DNA from: JBBDIP01 sp050260675
GTDB taxonomy: Bacteria; Bacillota; Sulfobacillia; Fermentithermobacillales; Fermentithermobacillaceae
Reading direction: 5' to 3'
DNA: 64,000 bases
Assembly: GCA_050260675.1 (NCBI GenBank)
Contig: JBLNCN010000011.1
Coordinates: 496,001-560,000, forward strand
In this document: positions 1 to 7,433 of the stretch, one piece after another
Numbering within the stretch: position 1 is the stretch's first letter
Layout of the letters: each line of letters begins with the position of its first letter
The notes under the pieces: model-generated
The model's input: the letters and a program-made list of their open reading frames with translations, nothing else
Told to the model about the DNA's origin: nothing
Databases searched by the model: none
Program-made: the position numbers and the translations under genes

Positions 1-2
1 GC

Positions 3-215
3 TCCAAGTATGCTTGGTCTGAGGTATCGGGTTTAGAACTCAAGGTAGGAAGCCTGTATGGAGTCCTTGAGGTAAAAAACCCCAAGCTGCCTACCTACGA
101 CCCCAACGATGTTACCAAGGCCAAGAAGGCCGACAACGCCGTGACTTTTCTTCTTTCGAGGAAGCCTGAATTCGATCAGGCCCTGTCCGCGATGCAGAGT
201 TACCTGCATAAGTAG
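3..215 (+). CDS. C-terminal part of an unidentified protein (5' end outside window)
   Basis: The frame is open from the left edge of the window (codons begin at base 3) to TAG at 213-215. It gives the last 70 residues of a protein ending SAMQSYLHK. The stretch is mixed polar and charged, with no membrane segment, and has a lysine-rich patch (KAKKAD) in the middle. I do not recognise the family. The codon pattern and the strong hairpin 30 bases after the stop support a real gene end. The start lies upstream of the window. Confidence 0.5.
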   Translation, partial: SKYAWSEVSGLELKVGSLYGVLEVKNPKLPTYDPNDVTKAKKADNAVTFLLSRKPEFDQALSAMQSYLHK

Positions 216-245
216 GCAACACTTTCCTCATTCCACAAGGCAAAG

Positions 246-286
246 AAACCTTCCGCGCAAGCAACACTAAGAGGCGCGGGAGGTTT
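246..286 (+). terminator. Hairpin after the first gene; overlaps the next ribosome binding site
   Basis: A 13-bp stem (AAACCTTCCGCGC at 246-258 with GCGCGGGAGGTTT at 274-286, one G-U pair) encloses a 15-base loop and is followed by TTGCTTT. It fits an intrinsic terminator for the upstream gene. The 3' arm contains GGGAGG, the Shine-Dalgarno of the next gene (TTG at 291), so the folded hairpin would also hide that site. Confidence 0.6.
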
Positions 287-290
287 TGCT

Positions 291-1721
291 TTGGGTAGAG
301 GAGTTCCACTTAGGCATCCCGGTAACGAAAGCCTTTTTCTAGCAGTTGAGATGTCTCTCACAGCCACCCTGGCGGGTGTCCCCCTGCACGTCCACGCGGA
401 AGGATTGCGGGGCACCGGCAAGACTACGGTCATGCGATGGGCTAAGCGCGCAATGCCGGAAATAACGCGCGTGGCGGGATGCGCCTATGGGTGCGATCCT
501 GCATCGCCCCACTGTCCCTCGCACAGGGGAGGCGGCAACTGGGGATCCGAATCAGTCCCGATGCCCTTCGTCGAAGTGGGACACGGAGCCAAATTAGGGA
601 CGATCCTCGGCAGCATCGATCTGGGCCGGCTCACCGGGAAGTCGGGACCTGAAGCATCACTGCTCCCCGGATCCATTCCGATGGCCCACAGGGGGATCAT
701 CTTCATCGACGAGGTAAACCGCCTGGCGGAGACCGCTCCCGAGATCACGGACGTACTTCTCTCGGTCATGGGCACAAAGCCCGGGGTAGTGAAGATTGAG
801 GAAGTCGGACTTCCGCCCTGCGAGATAGAGGTGCTGGCCTCTGTCTGGGCGGCATCCAATCCCGACGAGGACCCTGGGCCGCTCGACGAGATCAGAAAAC
901 AGTTGGCAGACCGCTTCGACCTGGTAGTCCCGGTGCAGAGGCCCTCTGACCCCGCGGTCGTGGAGAGGCTCCTCTTCGGGAGCGCTGAGAACCCTGAGGA
1001 AACACGCGTCTTCGGCGACCTTCACGCTGCCGCCGCGCGGCTCGCCGGAGTTGTGGTGCCTCCCTACATAGTGCGGTACATGTCCCAGCTATACGTCCAT
1101 AGAAACGTGGAGAGCCTTCGAGCGGTAGAAGCCCTGGAGCTCACGGCCAGGCTTAACGCTGCTATGAAAGAGAAGGACGAAGTATCTTTCGACGACCTAC
1201 TGACGGTGCTCCCGCTGGTCCTGCGGCACCGGGTCGAACCATCCGTCCTATCTGAAATACTGAAGGACCTGGAACTGAGACGAGCCGCCGGCACGCTGGC
1301 AAAACCACCCTCACCTCCGCAAGGCCCGCAAGACGCGGAAGTGGCAGAGACCCATACCGCCGTTTCGGGCATGAGCGGAGACCAAGGCGAGGCACGGGCC
1401 GGTGGGGCGGAAACACCGACCGATGGAGCAAGGACGCAGCCTGAGATGAACGCTGCCACGCTCGATCAGGAGAGTCCTCCCTCCCCGCAGTCGCCGTCTG
1501 CCAGGACATACTCCTGGTTTGAGAAGCTGGTGGACCGGTACCGGCGCGCCTCGGGATCCTGGAGGCCTGCCCGGGCGCCTGGCGGCAACTCCCCGGCGAC
1601 GCGCCTTCCAGATCCGGCCACCATGAAGCCGGTCTCTCCGCCGGATAGGGCGAAAAGGCTCACGTCATTGGCATGGCCCGACATGGTGACTCCTCCCGAT
1701 TGGAGGGACCGCCTTCTTTGA
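291..1721 (+). CDS. Chelatase-like AAA+ ATPase (ChlI/BchI/MoxR type)
   Basis: A 476-residue AAA+ ATPase of the magnesium/cobalt-chelatase I-subunit type. Visible motifs are Walker A GLRGTGKTT (38-46), Walker B GIIFIDEVN (about 135-143), sensor-1 region WAASNPDE (about 187) and QLADRF with a probable arginine finger (about 204-209). Cysteines at about 64, 68 and 75 (CxxxC then six residues then C), followed by a histidine, look like a metal site inserted after the P-loop. From about residue 330 the protein is Pro/Ser/Ala-rich linker. TTG 291 was chosen because it has GGGAGG eight bases upstream and keeps the helix before the P-loop; ATG 351 would cut into the domain. The VWA gene follows with a 4-base overlap, so the two probably form a complex. 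No large CobN/ChlH subunit is nearby, so the substrate is unknown. Confidence 0.85.
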   Translation: MGRGVPLRHPGNESLFLAVEMSLTATLAGVPLHVHAEGLRGTGKTTVMRWAKRAMPEITRVAGCAYGCDPASPHCPSHRGGGNWGSESVPMPFVEVGHGAKLGTILGSIDLGRLTGKSGPEASLLPGSIPMAHRGIIFIDEVNRLAETAPEITDVLLSVMGTKPGVVKIEEVGLPPCEIEVLASVWAASNPDEDPGPLDEIRKQLADRFDLVVPVQRPSDPAVVERLLFGSAENPEETRVFGDLHAAAARLAGVVVPPYIVRYMSQLYVHRNVESLRAVEALELTARLNAAMKEKDEVSFDDLLTVLPLVLRHRVEPSVLSEILKDLELRRAAGTLAKPPSPPQGPQDAEVAETHTAVSGMSGDQGEARAGGAETPTDGARTQPEMNAATLDQESPPSPQSPSARTYSWFEKLVDRYRRASGSWRPARAPGGNSPATRLPDPATMKPVSPPDRAKRLTSLAWPDMVTPPDWRDRLL

Positions 1722-3460
1722 TCGTCTTCCCCGAGGACTCGCCTCCGGGCCAGCGCAGCGCCATCGCGAAACTCTGGCGGGTGCTGAATGAGTCGAAGGC
1801 TGCGCGAATAGCCGAGACGACGGTCGTATCGACCCAGGTCCACATGCAGGACATGGCGGAACCGGACACGATCACTGCGATCCTGGAGAGCGATGCGGGC
1901 CGGGTCTTCTACCGCAGGGAGAACCCAGGCGAAGTCCTGCACGTGGATGTATTCCACTCCCCCGGGTGTCTGGACCCCAAAGATGTCGCGAGGAGCATGA
2001 TTGCGGCGCTGGCCGGGCTCAAATTCCACGCAGGACAAGGCGGGTTCGTGAGCTCTATGGAAGCCTTCCTCCCATACATCGATGTGCAGACGGCAGGCGG
2101 CGGAGGTCGCATCGACGGCCAGCTCTCCTACGGTCTGGAGGACGGGGTCCGGGCTGCCCATCAGACCCACGTCCACGTGACCGCGTTAATGGCCCCAGAA
2201 ACGGTGGCTGCGCTGTTCACTCTGGTGGCTGCTGTTGAGTCGGCGGTAGAAGACGGGGGCCTGGAGCTGAGGAAAGTGAAGAGGGTCCGGACCGCACGGG
2301 GTACGACCCCAATGGACATGAGCGCCTACCAAGCATCAAGCGATTCGCTGCTAAAGCAATCGCCCCCGGACCAGGGTGAGCCGGCTCAGTCGTCCATGTT
2401 CAGGCAGGAGGCTCTGGCGAGAAGGCTCGCGGAGGACATTGGATCAGCCGAAAGCGCCCGGCGGCTCCTGGAACAACTCACCAAGGGGATGAAAGCGGGC
2501 GAGTTTGCCAGGCTGAAGCTGGGCACTGACCGGAGCGCCGATGAGATCCGGCAAGCGCTCACCCGTTCCAACCTGATGAAGTACGACGGACAGAAGTACT
2601 CCCTGACCCAAGACGGCGCCGACGTCCTGTCGTTCGTCACACGGCATGTCCATGAGATAGAGGCATACCTGCGAAGGCTCTTGTGGTCGTTGCCGCGGAA
2701 CAAGGTGCCCCAGGGAGAGCGGAAGGGGCACAAGACAGAGCCGTGCTACAGCCGCGGCAGGGGGATCGCTCTGCCCAGACAGCAGGGTGAGCCCATGGGA
2801 GACCTCGCTGTTCCCCAGACGGTCATCGCCGCGACATTGAGGTCCGAGGTCGCCTCATCCCTGAGCCCAGGTCTTCCGCGCCAAGCATCCTTTGACCTGG
2901 AAGACCTCAGGTTCAACCACTCTCGTGTGAAAAGGGGAAGCCCGGTTATCCTGCTCCTGGACGCGTCCGCCTCAATGGCCGGAAGAAGAATGCGGGCCGC
3001 CAAAGAACTGGCTCGCCACCTAGTGCTGGCGGGCAAGGACAGGGTCTCGATAGTCGCCTTCCAGGACTCCGACGTGAAGGTTGTGTGCCCGTTCACCAGA
3101 AGCCTGCGCAAGGTGGAGTCGGGGCTCCGCGGGGTCCAGGCGCTGGGCCTGACGCCTCTTGCTCGCGGATTGGAAAAGGCCCTCGAGCTGGCCTCCCACT
3201 CCCTGAAAAAACCCCTGGTCCTGTGCGTCACCGACGGAATCCCGACCGTGCCCTCCCGGACCATGTCACCCACCGAAGATGCGCTGGAGGCAGCCAGGGA
3301 ACTGGCCCGGAGGGGAGTAAGGCTGGGCTGCATCGGCTTGGAGCCAAACTCCGGGTTCCTGCGGCAAATGGCACAGGTCGCAAAAGGCACGCTCTATGTG
3401 GTCGAAGAGCTGGAGGCCTCCACTTTGGCAGCTATTGCCCGCAAGGAAAGGGCTCAATGA
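1718..3460 (+). CDS. VWA-domain protein, partner of the AAA+ ATPase (ChlD/BchD-like)
   Basis: About 580 residues with a C-terminal von Willebrand A domain. The metal-ion-dependent adhesion site is complete: DASAS at about residue 415, then LTPLARGL and CVTDGIPT. The N-terminal two thirds match no domain I recognise. Within chelatases such VWA subunits dock on the AAA+ ring and couple ATP hydrolysis to remodelling of a client. TTG 1718 is preferred: GGAGGG lies 10 bases upstream and it overlaps the stop of the ATPase gene (TTGA), which implies translational coupling. ATG 1673 is an in-frame alternative with a weaker ribosome site. Pairing with the preceding gene is an inference from overlap and family. 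Confidence 0.82.
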   Translation: MIVFPEDSPPGQRSAIAKLWRVLNESKAARIAETTVVSTQVHMQDMAEPDTITAILESDAGRVFYRRENPGEVLHVDVFHSPGCLDPKDVARSMIAALAGLKFHAGQGGFVSSMEAFLPYIDVQTAGGGGRIDGQLSYGLEDGVRAAHQTHVHVTALMAPETVAALFTLVAAVESAVEDGGLELRKVKRVRTARGTTPMDMSAYQASSDSLLKQSPPDQGEPAQSSMFRQEALARRLAEDIGSAESARRLLEQLTKGMKAGEFARLKLGTDRSADEIRQALTRSNLMKYDGQKYSLTQDGADVLSFVTRHVHEIEAYLRRLLWSLPRNKVPQGERKGHKTEPCYSRGRGIALPRQQGEPMGDLAVPQTVIAATLRSEVASSLSPGLPRQASFDLEDLRFNHSRVKRGSPVILLLDASASMAGRRMRAAKELARHLVLAGKDRVSIVAFQDSDVKVVCPFTRSLRKVESGLRGVQALGLTPLARGLEKALELASHSLKKPLVLCVTDGIPTVPSRTMSPTEDALEAARELARRGVRLGCIGLEPNSGFLRQMAQVAKGTLYVVEELEASTLAAIARKERAQ

Positions 3461-3530
3461 GAGGTCCGCCGGGTGCGCGCGGGGCGGCTCCCGGCTCGCC
3501 AGAAACCTCTGGCCGGTGTCAATTCCGGGG

Positions 3531-3556
3531 CTCTGCGAATACTGATGTTCGCAGAG
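3531..3556 (+). terminator. Hairpin between the VWA gene and the decarboxylase operon
   Basis: A perfect 9-bp stem, CTCTGCGAA (3531-3539) with TTCGCAGAG (3548-3556), has an 8-base loop and lies just upstream of the GGGGAGG ribosome site of the decarboxylase. There is no clear T-tract, so it could be a weak terminator, a processing signal or an attenuator. Confidence 0.4.
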
Positions 3557-3575
3557 ACTTTGGGGAGGACACCCT

Positions 3576-5099
3576 GTGAACACACCGGCCCTGTCTTATG
3601 TAACGCCGCAGCAACTCGAGTTCATCAGCCATGCCCAGGAGCGGGCGCCCATCATGGAGGCGCTGTCAGCGTACGCAGGTGTCACGCGGTTCCACATGCC
3701 TGGCCACAGAGGCGGCCCCGGGGCCGATCCCTCGATCCTGTCTCTACTGGGGGCTCAGGTTTTCTGCAATGACGTGACAGGAGTGCTGGGGCTGGACGAC
3801 CTGCACGAACCCCACGGGTGCATCCTGGAGGCCGAGCGCCTTGCCGCAGAAGCCTTTGGCGCCGACAAGACGTTCTTCGCGGTAAACGGCACTTCCAGCG
3901 CCATCCACGCCATGGTCTTAGCCAGTCTCAACGAAGGCGACACCCTGATTATCCCGCGCAACGTGCACAAGTCCATACTGTCGGCCATTATCCTGTCGGG
4001 AGTCCGGCCGGCCTTCGTGAATCCATCCTTCGACCGGTACCTCGGTTTCGCGCAAGGAGTCGAGGAGCAGAGCGTCGCGCTCTGCCTTGCCGAAAACCCG
4101 TCGGCCAAGGCCGCGCTCTTGGTGAACCCGACCTACTACGGGACGTCGATGGACCTCTCCCCGGTTGCCGACTTGCTGCATGAGGAAGGCGTCGTGCTCC
4201 TCGTAGATGAGGCCCACGGGCCCCACTTCCGCTTCCATCCGAGACTCCCGAAACCGGCTTTGGATGCGGGAGCAGACGCCGTGGCCCAAGGGGCCCACAA
4301 GGTCCTGGGCGCGCTTACCCAGGCGTCCATGCTCCACGTGAAGGGAACACGGATCGATTCCGCCAGGATGAAGGCCATGTTCCAGTTCCTGACCACAACC
4401 AGTCCGTCCTATCTGTTGATGGCGTCGCTCGACGCGGCGCGGAGGCACATGGCGATGCATGGACGGGAGCTCCTGGACTATGCCATCGACCTGGCGGAGA
4501 GATTGCGGGCAGCCGTCAACGACATGAACGGGCTGTACTCTTTCGGCGAAGAAGCCTTGGGTAGACCGGGAGCCGAGTTCCTTGACCCCACTAAGGTCAA
4601 CATCACCGTGCGCGAGCTCGGGATAACCGGGTATCAGGCTGAGAAGTTCCTCCGGTACGAGTGCGGCATACAAGTCGAGATGTCGGACCTCTACAACGTT
4701 CTGGTCATCGTGAGCTTCGGTAACACAGAGGCCGACATCGTCAGGCTGCTGGCAGGCCTGCGCTCGCTGATACTTGCAGTCGAGCGTGGCTATCTGCCCA
4801 AAGACCTGCTCTCAGCGCAGAAGTCCATACCCGATCTCCCCCCTGTCCCCAAGATGGCGCTGCTTCCGGCTAAAGCGGTTGAAGCGCCATATGAGCGCGT
4901 GCTCTTGGAGGACGCCCGAGACCGGGTCAGCGCTGAGGTCGTGACCTGCTATCCTCCGGGCATACCCATCCTCTACCCGGGTGAAGTGATCACCGAAGAC
5001 GTTGTCGCGTACCTCTCAGTGGTCAAAGACCTGGCTTTCGGCGTCAACGGGCCCGAGGATCGGTCCCTGCACCGGTTACGGGTGGTGAAAGGCGTGTGA
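3576..5099 (+). CDS. speA: Orn/Lys/Arg decarboxylase, arginine-decarboxylase type (PLP fold type I)
   Basis: A 507-residue PLP enzyme of the Firmicute basic amino acid decarboxylase family (SpeA/CadA/YaaO-like). These remove CO2 from arginine, lysine or ornithine to make agmatine, cadaverine or putrescine. Visible motifs are the N-terminal HMPGHRGG (about 40-47), NGTSSA phosphate-binding loop (about 104-109), VDEAHGPH with the PLP aspartate (about 211) and AHKVLGALTQ with the Schiff-base lysine (about 242). Length matches the short Gram-positive form without the response-regulator-like wing domain. GTG 3576 has GGGGAGG 7 bases upstream. It overlaps the amidase gene by 4 bases (GTGA). Which amino acid is used cannot be read with certainty; arginine is the commonest for this form. 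Confidence 0.88.
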   Translation: MNTPALSYVTPQQLEFISHAQERAPIMEALSAYAGVTRFHMPGHRGGPGADPSILSLLGAQVFCNDVTGVLGLDDLHEPHGCILEAERLAAEAFGADKTFFAVNGTSSAIHAMVLASLNEGDTLIIPRNVHKSILSAIILSGVRPAFVNPSFDRYLGFAQGVEEQSVALCLAENPSAKAALLVNPTYYGTSMDLSPVADLLHEEGVVLLVDEAHGPHFRFHPRLPKPALDAGADAVAQGAHKVLGALTQASMLHVKGTRIDSARMKAMFQFLTTTSPSYLLMASLDAARRHMAMHGRELLDYAIDLAERLRAAVNDMNGLYSFGEEALGRPGAEFLDPTKVNITVRELGITGYQAEKFLRYECGIQVEMSDLYNVLVIVSFGNTEADIVRLLAGLRSLILAVERGYLPKDLLSAQKSIPDLPPVPKMALLPAKAVEAPYERVLLEDARDRVSAEVVTCYPPGIPILYPGEVITEDVVAYLSVVKDLAFGVNGPEDRSLHRLRVVKGV

Positions 5100-6070
5100 A
5101 ACCCCTTATCTTGAACGCTTGGCCCCGGGCCTCCCGGGAAGAGTCGCGGATTTGCCTGGAGTCAACCTCGGCTCCCGCGGAAGTCCTCATTGGCAAGCCC
5201 AGGCCGCTCTCCGATGGCGACTATTCGGTCCCCATCGAGGTGAGAGGTCTCGGCCTGGCTATGGCTCCCGATGACATCCTGGTTGCCGACGGACTGATCC
5301 GCAGAGTACGCGTGGGCACTCAGACGTCGCAGGCGATCCCGCTGCTACGCGGCGCGGCAAAGACTCCAAGCGAGGGAGCCGCGAGTGCGTCAGTGAAGCT
5401 GGACGTCATATTGGAGCACGCGGTTGAGCCTCTCTGGACCTCCATCCCGGGGATGCCCGTCCGCACCGAGTTCTCGTTTTCTCGCAGCCCGCTTCAGTCG
5501 GTCTTCACAGGCAGAACCATCGCCGTAGACCCCGGGCACGGCGGAAAGGACGTCGGCGTTCGCGGGCCTGTGAACCTCTTGGAGAAGAACATCGCGCTGG
5601 AGGTTGCCCTCATCCTCCACAGCATGCTGAGGGAGTGCGGGGCAAATGTCCTCATGTCCAGGGATAGGGATTGCGACGTGGACCCGGAGCGGTGGACCTC
5701 CGCCCTAGCGGTGGCCCGCCCGGAACTGCTGGTGGAGATCCACGCATCGGGCGAGAGGGATCCGATGGCAAGGAGCTACCACGTGTTCGCGCGCCGCGGG
5801 AGCGAGGAGTCGGCTCATGCTGCAGGTAGTATCGCTGCCGCCTTGGTCGAGCGCATGGGCGTCTTCATCAGTGGGATTGAGGAATCAGACTTTGTGGCTA
5901 TACCTCTCTGGCCGGCGGTCAGAGTCGAACCCTTGTGCCTCACTCACTTCGTGGATGAAGCCAACTTCAGGGCCCCTCTCTTCCGCAAGAGGATTGCCCA
6001 GGCCATTTTCAACGGGATATCGCGGTACTTCGTGTCTTTGGCGAGAGGAGGGGCGGAGCGTGTGGGATGA
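5096..6070 (+). CDS. N-acetylmuramoyl-L-alanine amidase (Amidase_3, CwlD-like)
   Basis: A 324-residue protein whose second half (from about residue 140) is a zinc amidase that cuts the MurNAc-L-Ala bond of peptidoglycan. The zinc ligands fit DPGHGG (His about 148), LLEKN (Glu about 163) and EIHASG (His about 216). The first 130 residues are a separate, unrecognised domain. No convincing signal peptide is visible, which is odd for a wall enzyme, so export may use another route or the protein may act inside a forespore. It is coupled to the decarboxylase by a 4-base GTGA overlap and overlaps the next gene by 11 bases. Confidence 0.82.
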   Translation: MKPLILNAWPRASREESRICLESTSAPAEVLIGKPRPLSDGDYSVPIEVRGLGLAMAPDDILVADGLIRRVRVGTQTSQAIPLLRGAAKTPSEGAASASVKLDVILEHAVEPLWTSIPGMPVRTEFSFSRSPLQSVFTGRTIAVDPGHGGKDVGVRGPVNLLEKNIALEVALILHSMLRECGANVLMSRDRDCDVDPERWTSALAVARPELLVEIHASGERDPMARSYHVFARRGSEESAHAAGSIAAALVERMGVFISGIEESDFVAIPLWPAVRVEPLCLTHFVDEANFRAPLFRKRIAQAIFNGISRYFVSLARGGAERVG

Positions 6071-6716
6071 TGCGCCGATACTGAGGATCCGCACCCACCT
6101 CCTGACCGAAAAGGATGACGCGGCGGAGGTTATCGCCCGCTACACTGATGGCGTTGCCGAGCCGGGGGATATCGTGGGAATATCGGAATCGGTAGTGGCC
6201 ATTATGCAGGGGCGGGCCATCCCACCGGAAGCCGTGCGGCCAAGCCTCCTGGCGCGGACTGTATGCCGCTACGCCCATCCCGACGCATCCATCTCGGCTC
6301 CAAGGTCCATGCAGATGGCGATACAGGAGGTGGGACCTTTCAGGATCATGCTGGCGGCGGCCGCAGGATTGGCCGGCAAGCTCCTGGGCATCCGAGGGCT
6401 GTTCTTCAGGGTGGCAGGGCACTCGGTGGCCGAGATCGACGACTCAGGGGGCACCATGCCGCCCTACGACAGGTCCATCATCCTGGGTCCCGCCAAGCCC
6501 GACGCTGTGGCCAGGCAGGTCTGGCGCAGGACCGGCCTGTGGACCCTGATCCTTGACGTGAACGACAAAGGTGCGGTGGACATCCTCGGCACCAGCCTGC
6601 CGCTGACTCCTGAGCGTGAGGAGGCCATCAAGCGGTTGCTCCGGAGCAATCCCTTCGGCAACGACGACCAGAAGACTCCCCTCGTCGTGATAAAGACATC
6701 CGGCGTAGGGCTCTAA
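6060..6716 (+). CDS. Coenzyme F420-0:L-glutamate ligase-like protein (CofE fold)
   Basis: About 218 residues matching the F420 ligase family, which in F420 makers adds gamma-linked glutamate. Visible family features are RTHLLTEKDD at the start, GDIVGISESVVAIMQGR (nucleotide-binding start of the fold), PYDRSIILGP in the middle and VDILGTS near the end. The open frame runs upstream to 5817 inside the amidase gene, but GTG 6060 has AGGAGGGG six bases upstream and places the conserved N-terminus correctly, so I use it. Many Bacillota carry such proteins without other F420 genes, and none are seen here, so the true substrate may be another carboxylate. Third gene of a coupled operon with the decarboxylase and the amidase. 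Confidence 0.78.
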   Translation: MWDDAPILRIRTHLLTEKDDAAEVIARYTDGVAEPGDIVGISESVVAIMQGRAIPPEAVRPSLLARTVCRYAHPDASISAPRSMQMAIQEVGPFRIMLAAAAGLAGKLLGIRGLFFRVAGHSVAEIDDSGGTMPPYDRSIILGPAKPDAVARQVWRRTGLWTLILDVNDKGAVDILGTSLPLTPEREEAIKRLLRSNPFGNDDQKTPLVVIKTSGVGL

Positions 6717-6762
6717 GTGCACTCTGAGTGCGGCAAGATGGGGGCCCTTGCCCGGACTCGGG

Positions 6763-7311
6763 CTACGCGGACCTAGTCAGCCGGTAGATGACCATGTGAT
6801 ATGTGCGTCCACCGGCTGTCCCCTCTTCGTCCACCCTGCCTACCTCTGAAAAACCACACCGTTCCAGGAGCTTCAGGGACGGGAGATTCCCCTGTTCGGT
6901 GTAGGCTTCGAGAATGTCCAGGTTCATTGCCTGGAACCCAAAGCCTGTTACTCTCTGCAGGGCTTCCCTCATGAGGCCTTGCCCCTGATGCGAAGGAACA
7001 ATCCCGAAGCCCAGTTCACCACTCTGCCGCTCCTCGTTGAGGTTCCAGATGCTGATACTACCGATTACTCTACCGGTGACTTTGTGCTCCATCGCCCAGA
7101 TGATCCACTTGCCGGCATCCACGCCGGCGTTCATCTTGCCGATATAGGTTCGGGTATCATCGATAGTCTCATCAGGCTTGGTGTCCGTGTAAGTGTGCAT
7201 CCGGGGATCATGCCGCATGGCAAACATGTCATCCGCATCGTCCATGGCTATCCTTCGCAGCCTGAGTCTCTCAGTCTCAAGGACCGGAAAAGGGTCGAAA
7301 CACCTTTCCAC
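6763..7311 (-). CDS. GNAT N-acetyltransferase (RimJ/RimL-like)
   Basis: About 182 residues of the Acetyltransf_3 group, which moves acetyl from acetyl-CoA to an amine such as a ribosomal protein N-terminus or an amino acid. It starts LETERLRLRR as this group does, has the acetyl-CoA loop SHQGQGLMREAL and ends with NLPSLKLLERCGF. GTG 7311 is chosen because GGGGAGG lies 7 bases upstream. The frame extends to an ATG at 7335 with a poorer site. It faces the end of the CofE-like gene and lies downstream of the PepV-like gene; no functional link to either is evident. Confidence 0.82.
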   Translation of the reverse strand: MERCFDPFPVLETERLRLRRIAMDDADDMFAMRHDPRMHTYTDTKPDETIDDTRTYIGKMNAGVDAGKWIIWAMEHKVTGRVIGSISIWNLNEERQSGELGFGIVPSHQGQGLMREALQRVTGFGFQAMNLDILEAYTEQGNLPSLKLLERCGFSEVGRVDEEGTAGGRTYHMVIYRLTRSA

Positions 7312-7433
7312 TCCTGCACCTCCCCAATCACCCATAGTCCTTAATAAGAGTGGAGCGGGACCCTTGGCGAACCGCGGGGCCCCGCCACCTGTTCGGATGC
7401 GCTCCTGTTCCGATGCGCTCTGTAGACCTCTGC

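Noticed and set aside
5817..6059. N-terminal extension of the CofE-like gene
   Set aside because: The extra frame lies within the amidase gene, has no ribosome site and does not resemble the family; GTG 6060 has a strong site.
5096..6716. Frameshift joining the amidase and CofE-like frames
   Set aside because: Both genes have complete domains, their own ribosome sites and a normal short overlap.
7374..7385. GCGGGGCCCCGC palindrome after the PepV gene as a terminator
   Set aside because: It has no loop and no U-tract; it may be chance in GC-rich DNA.
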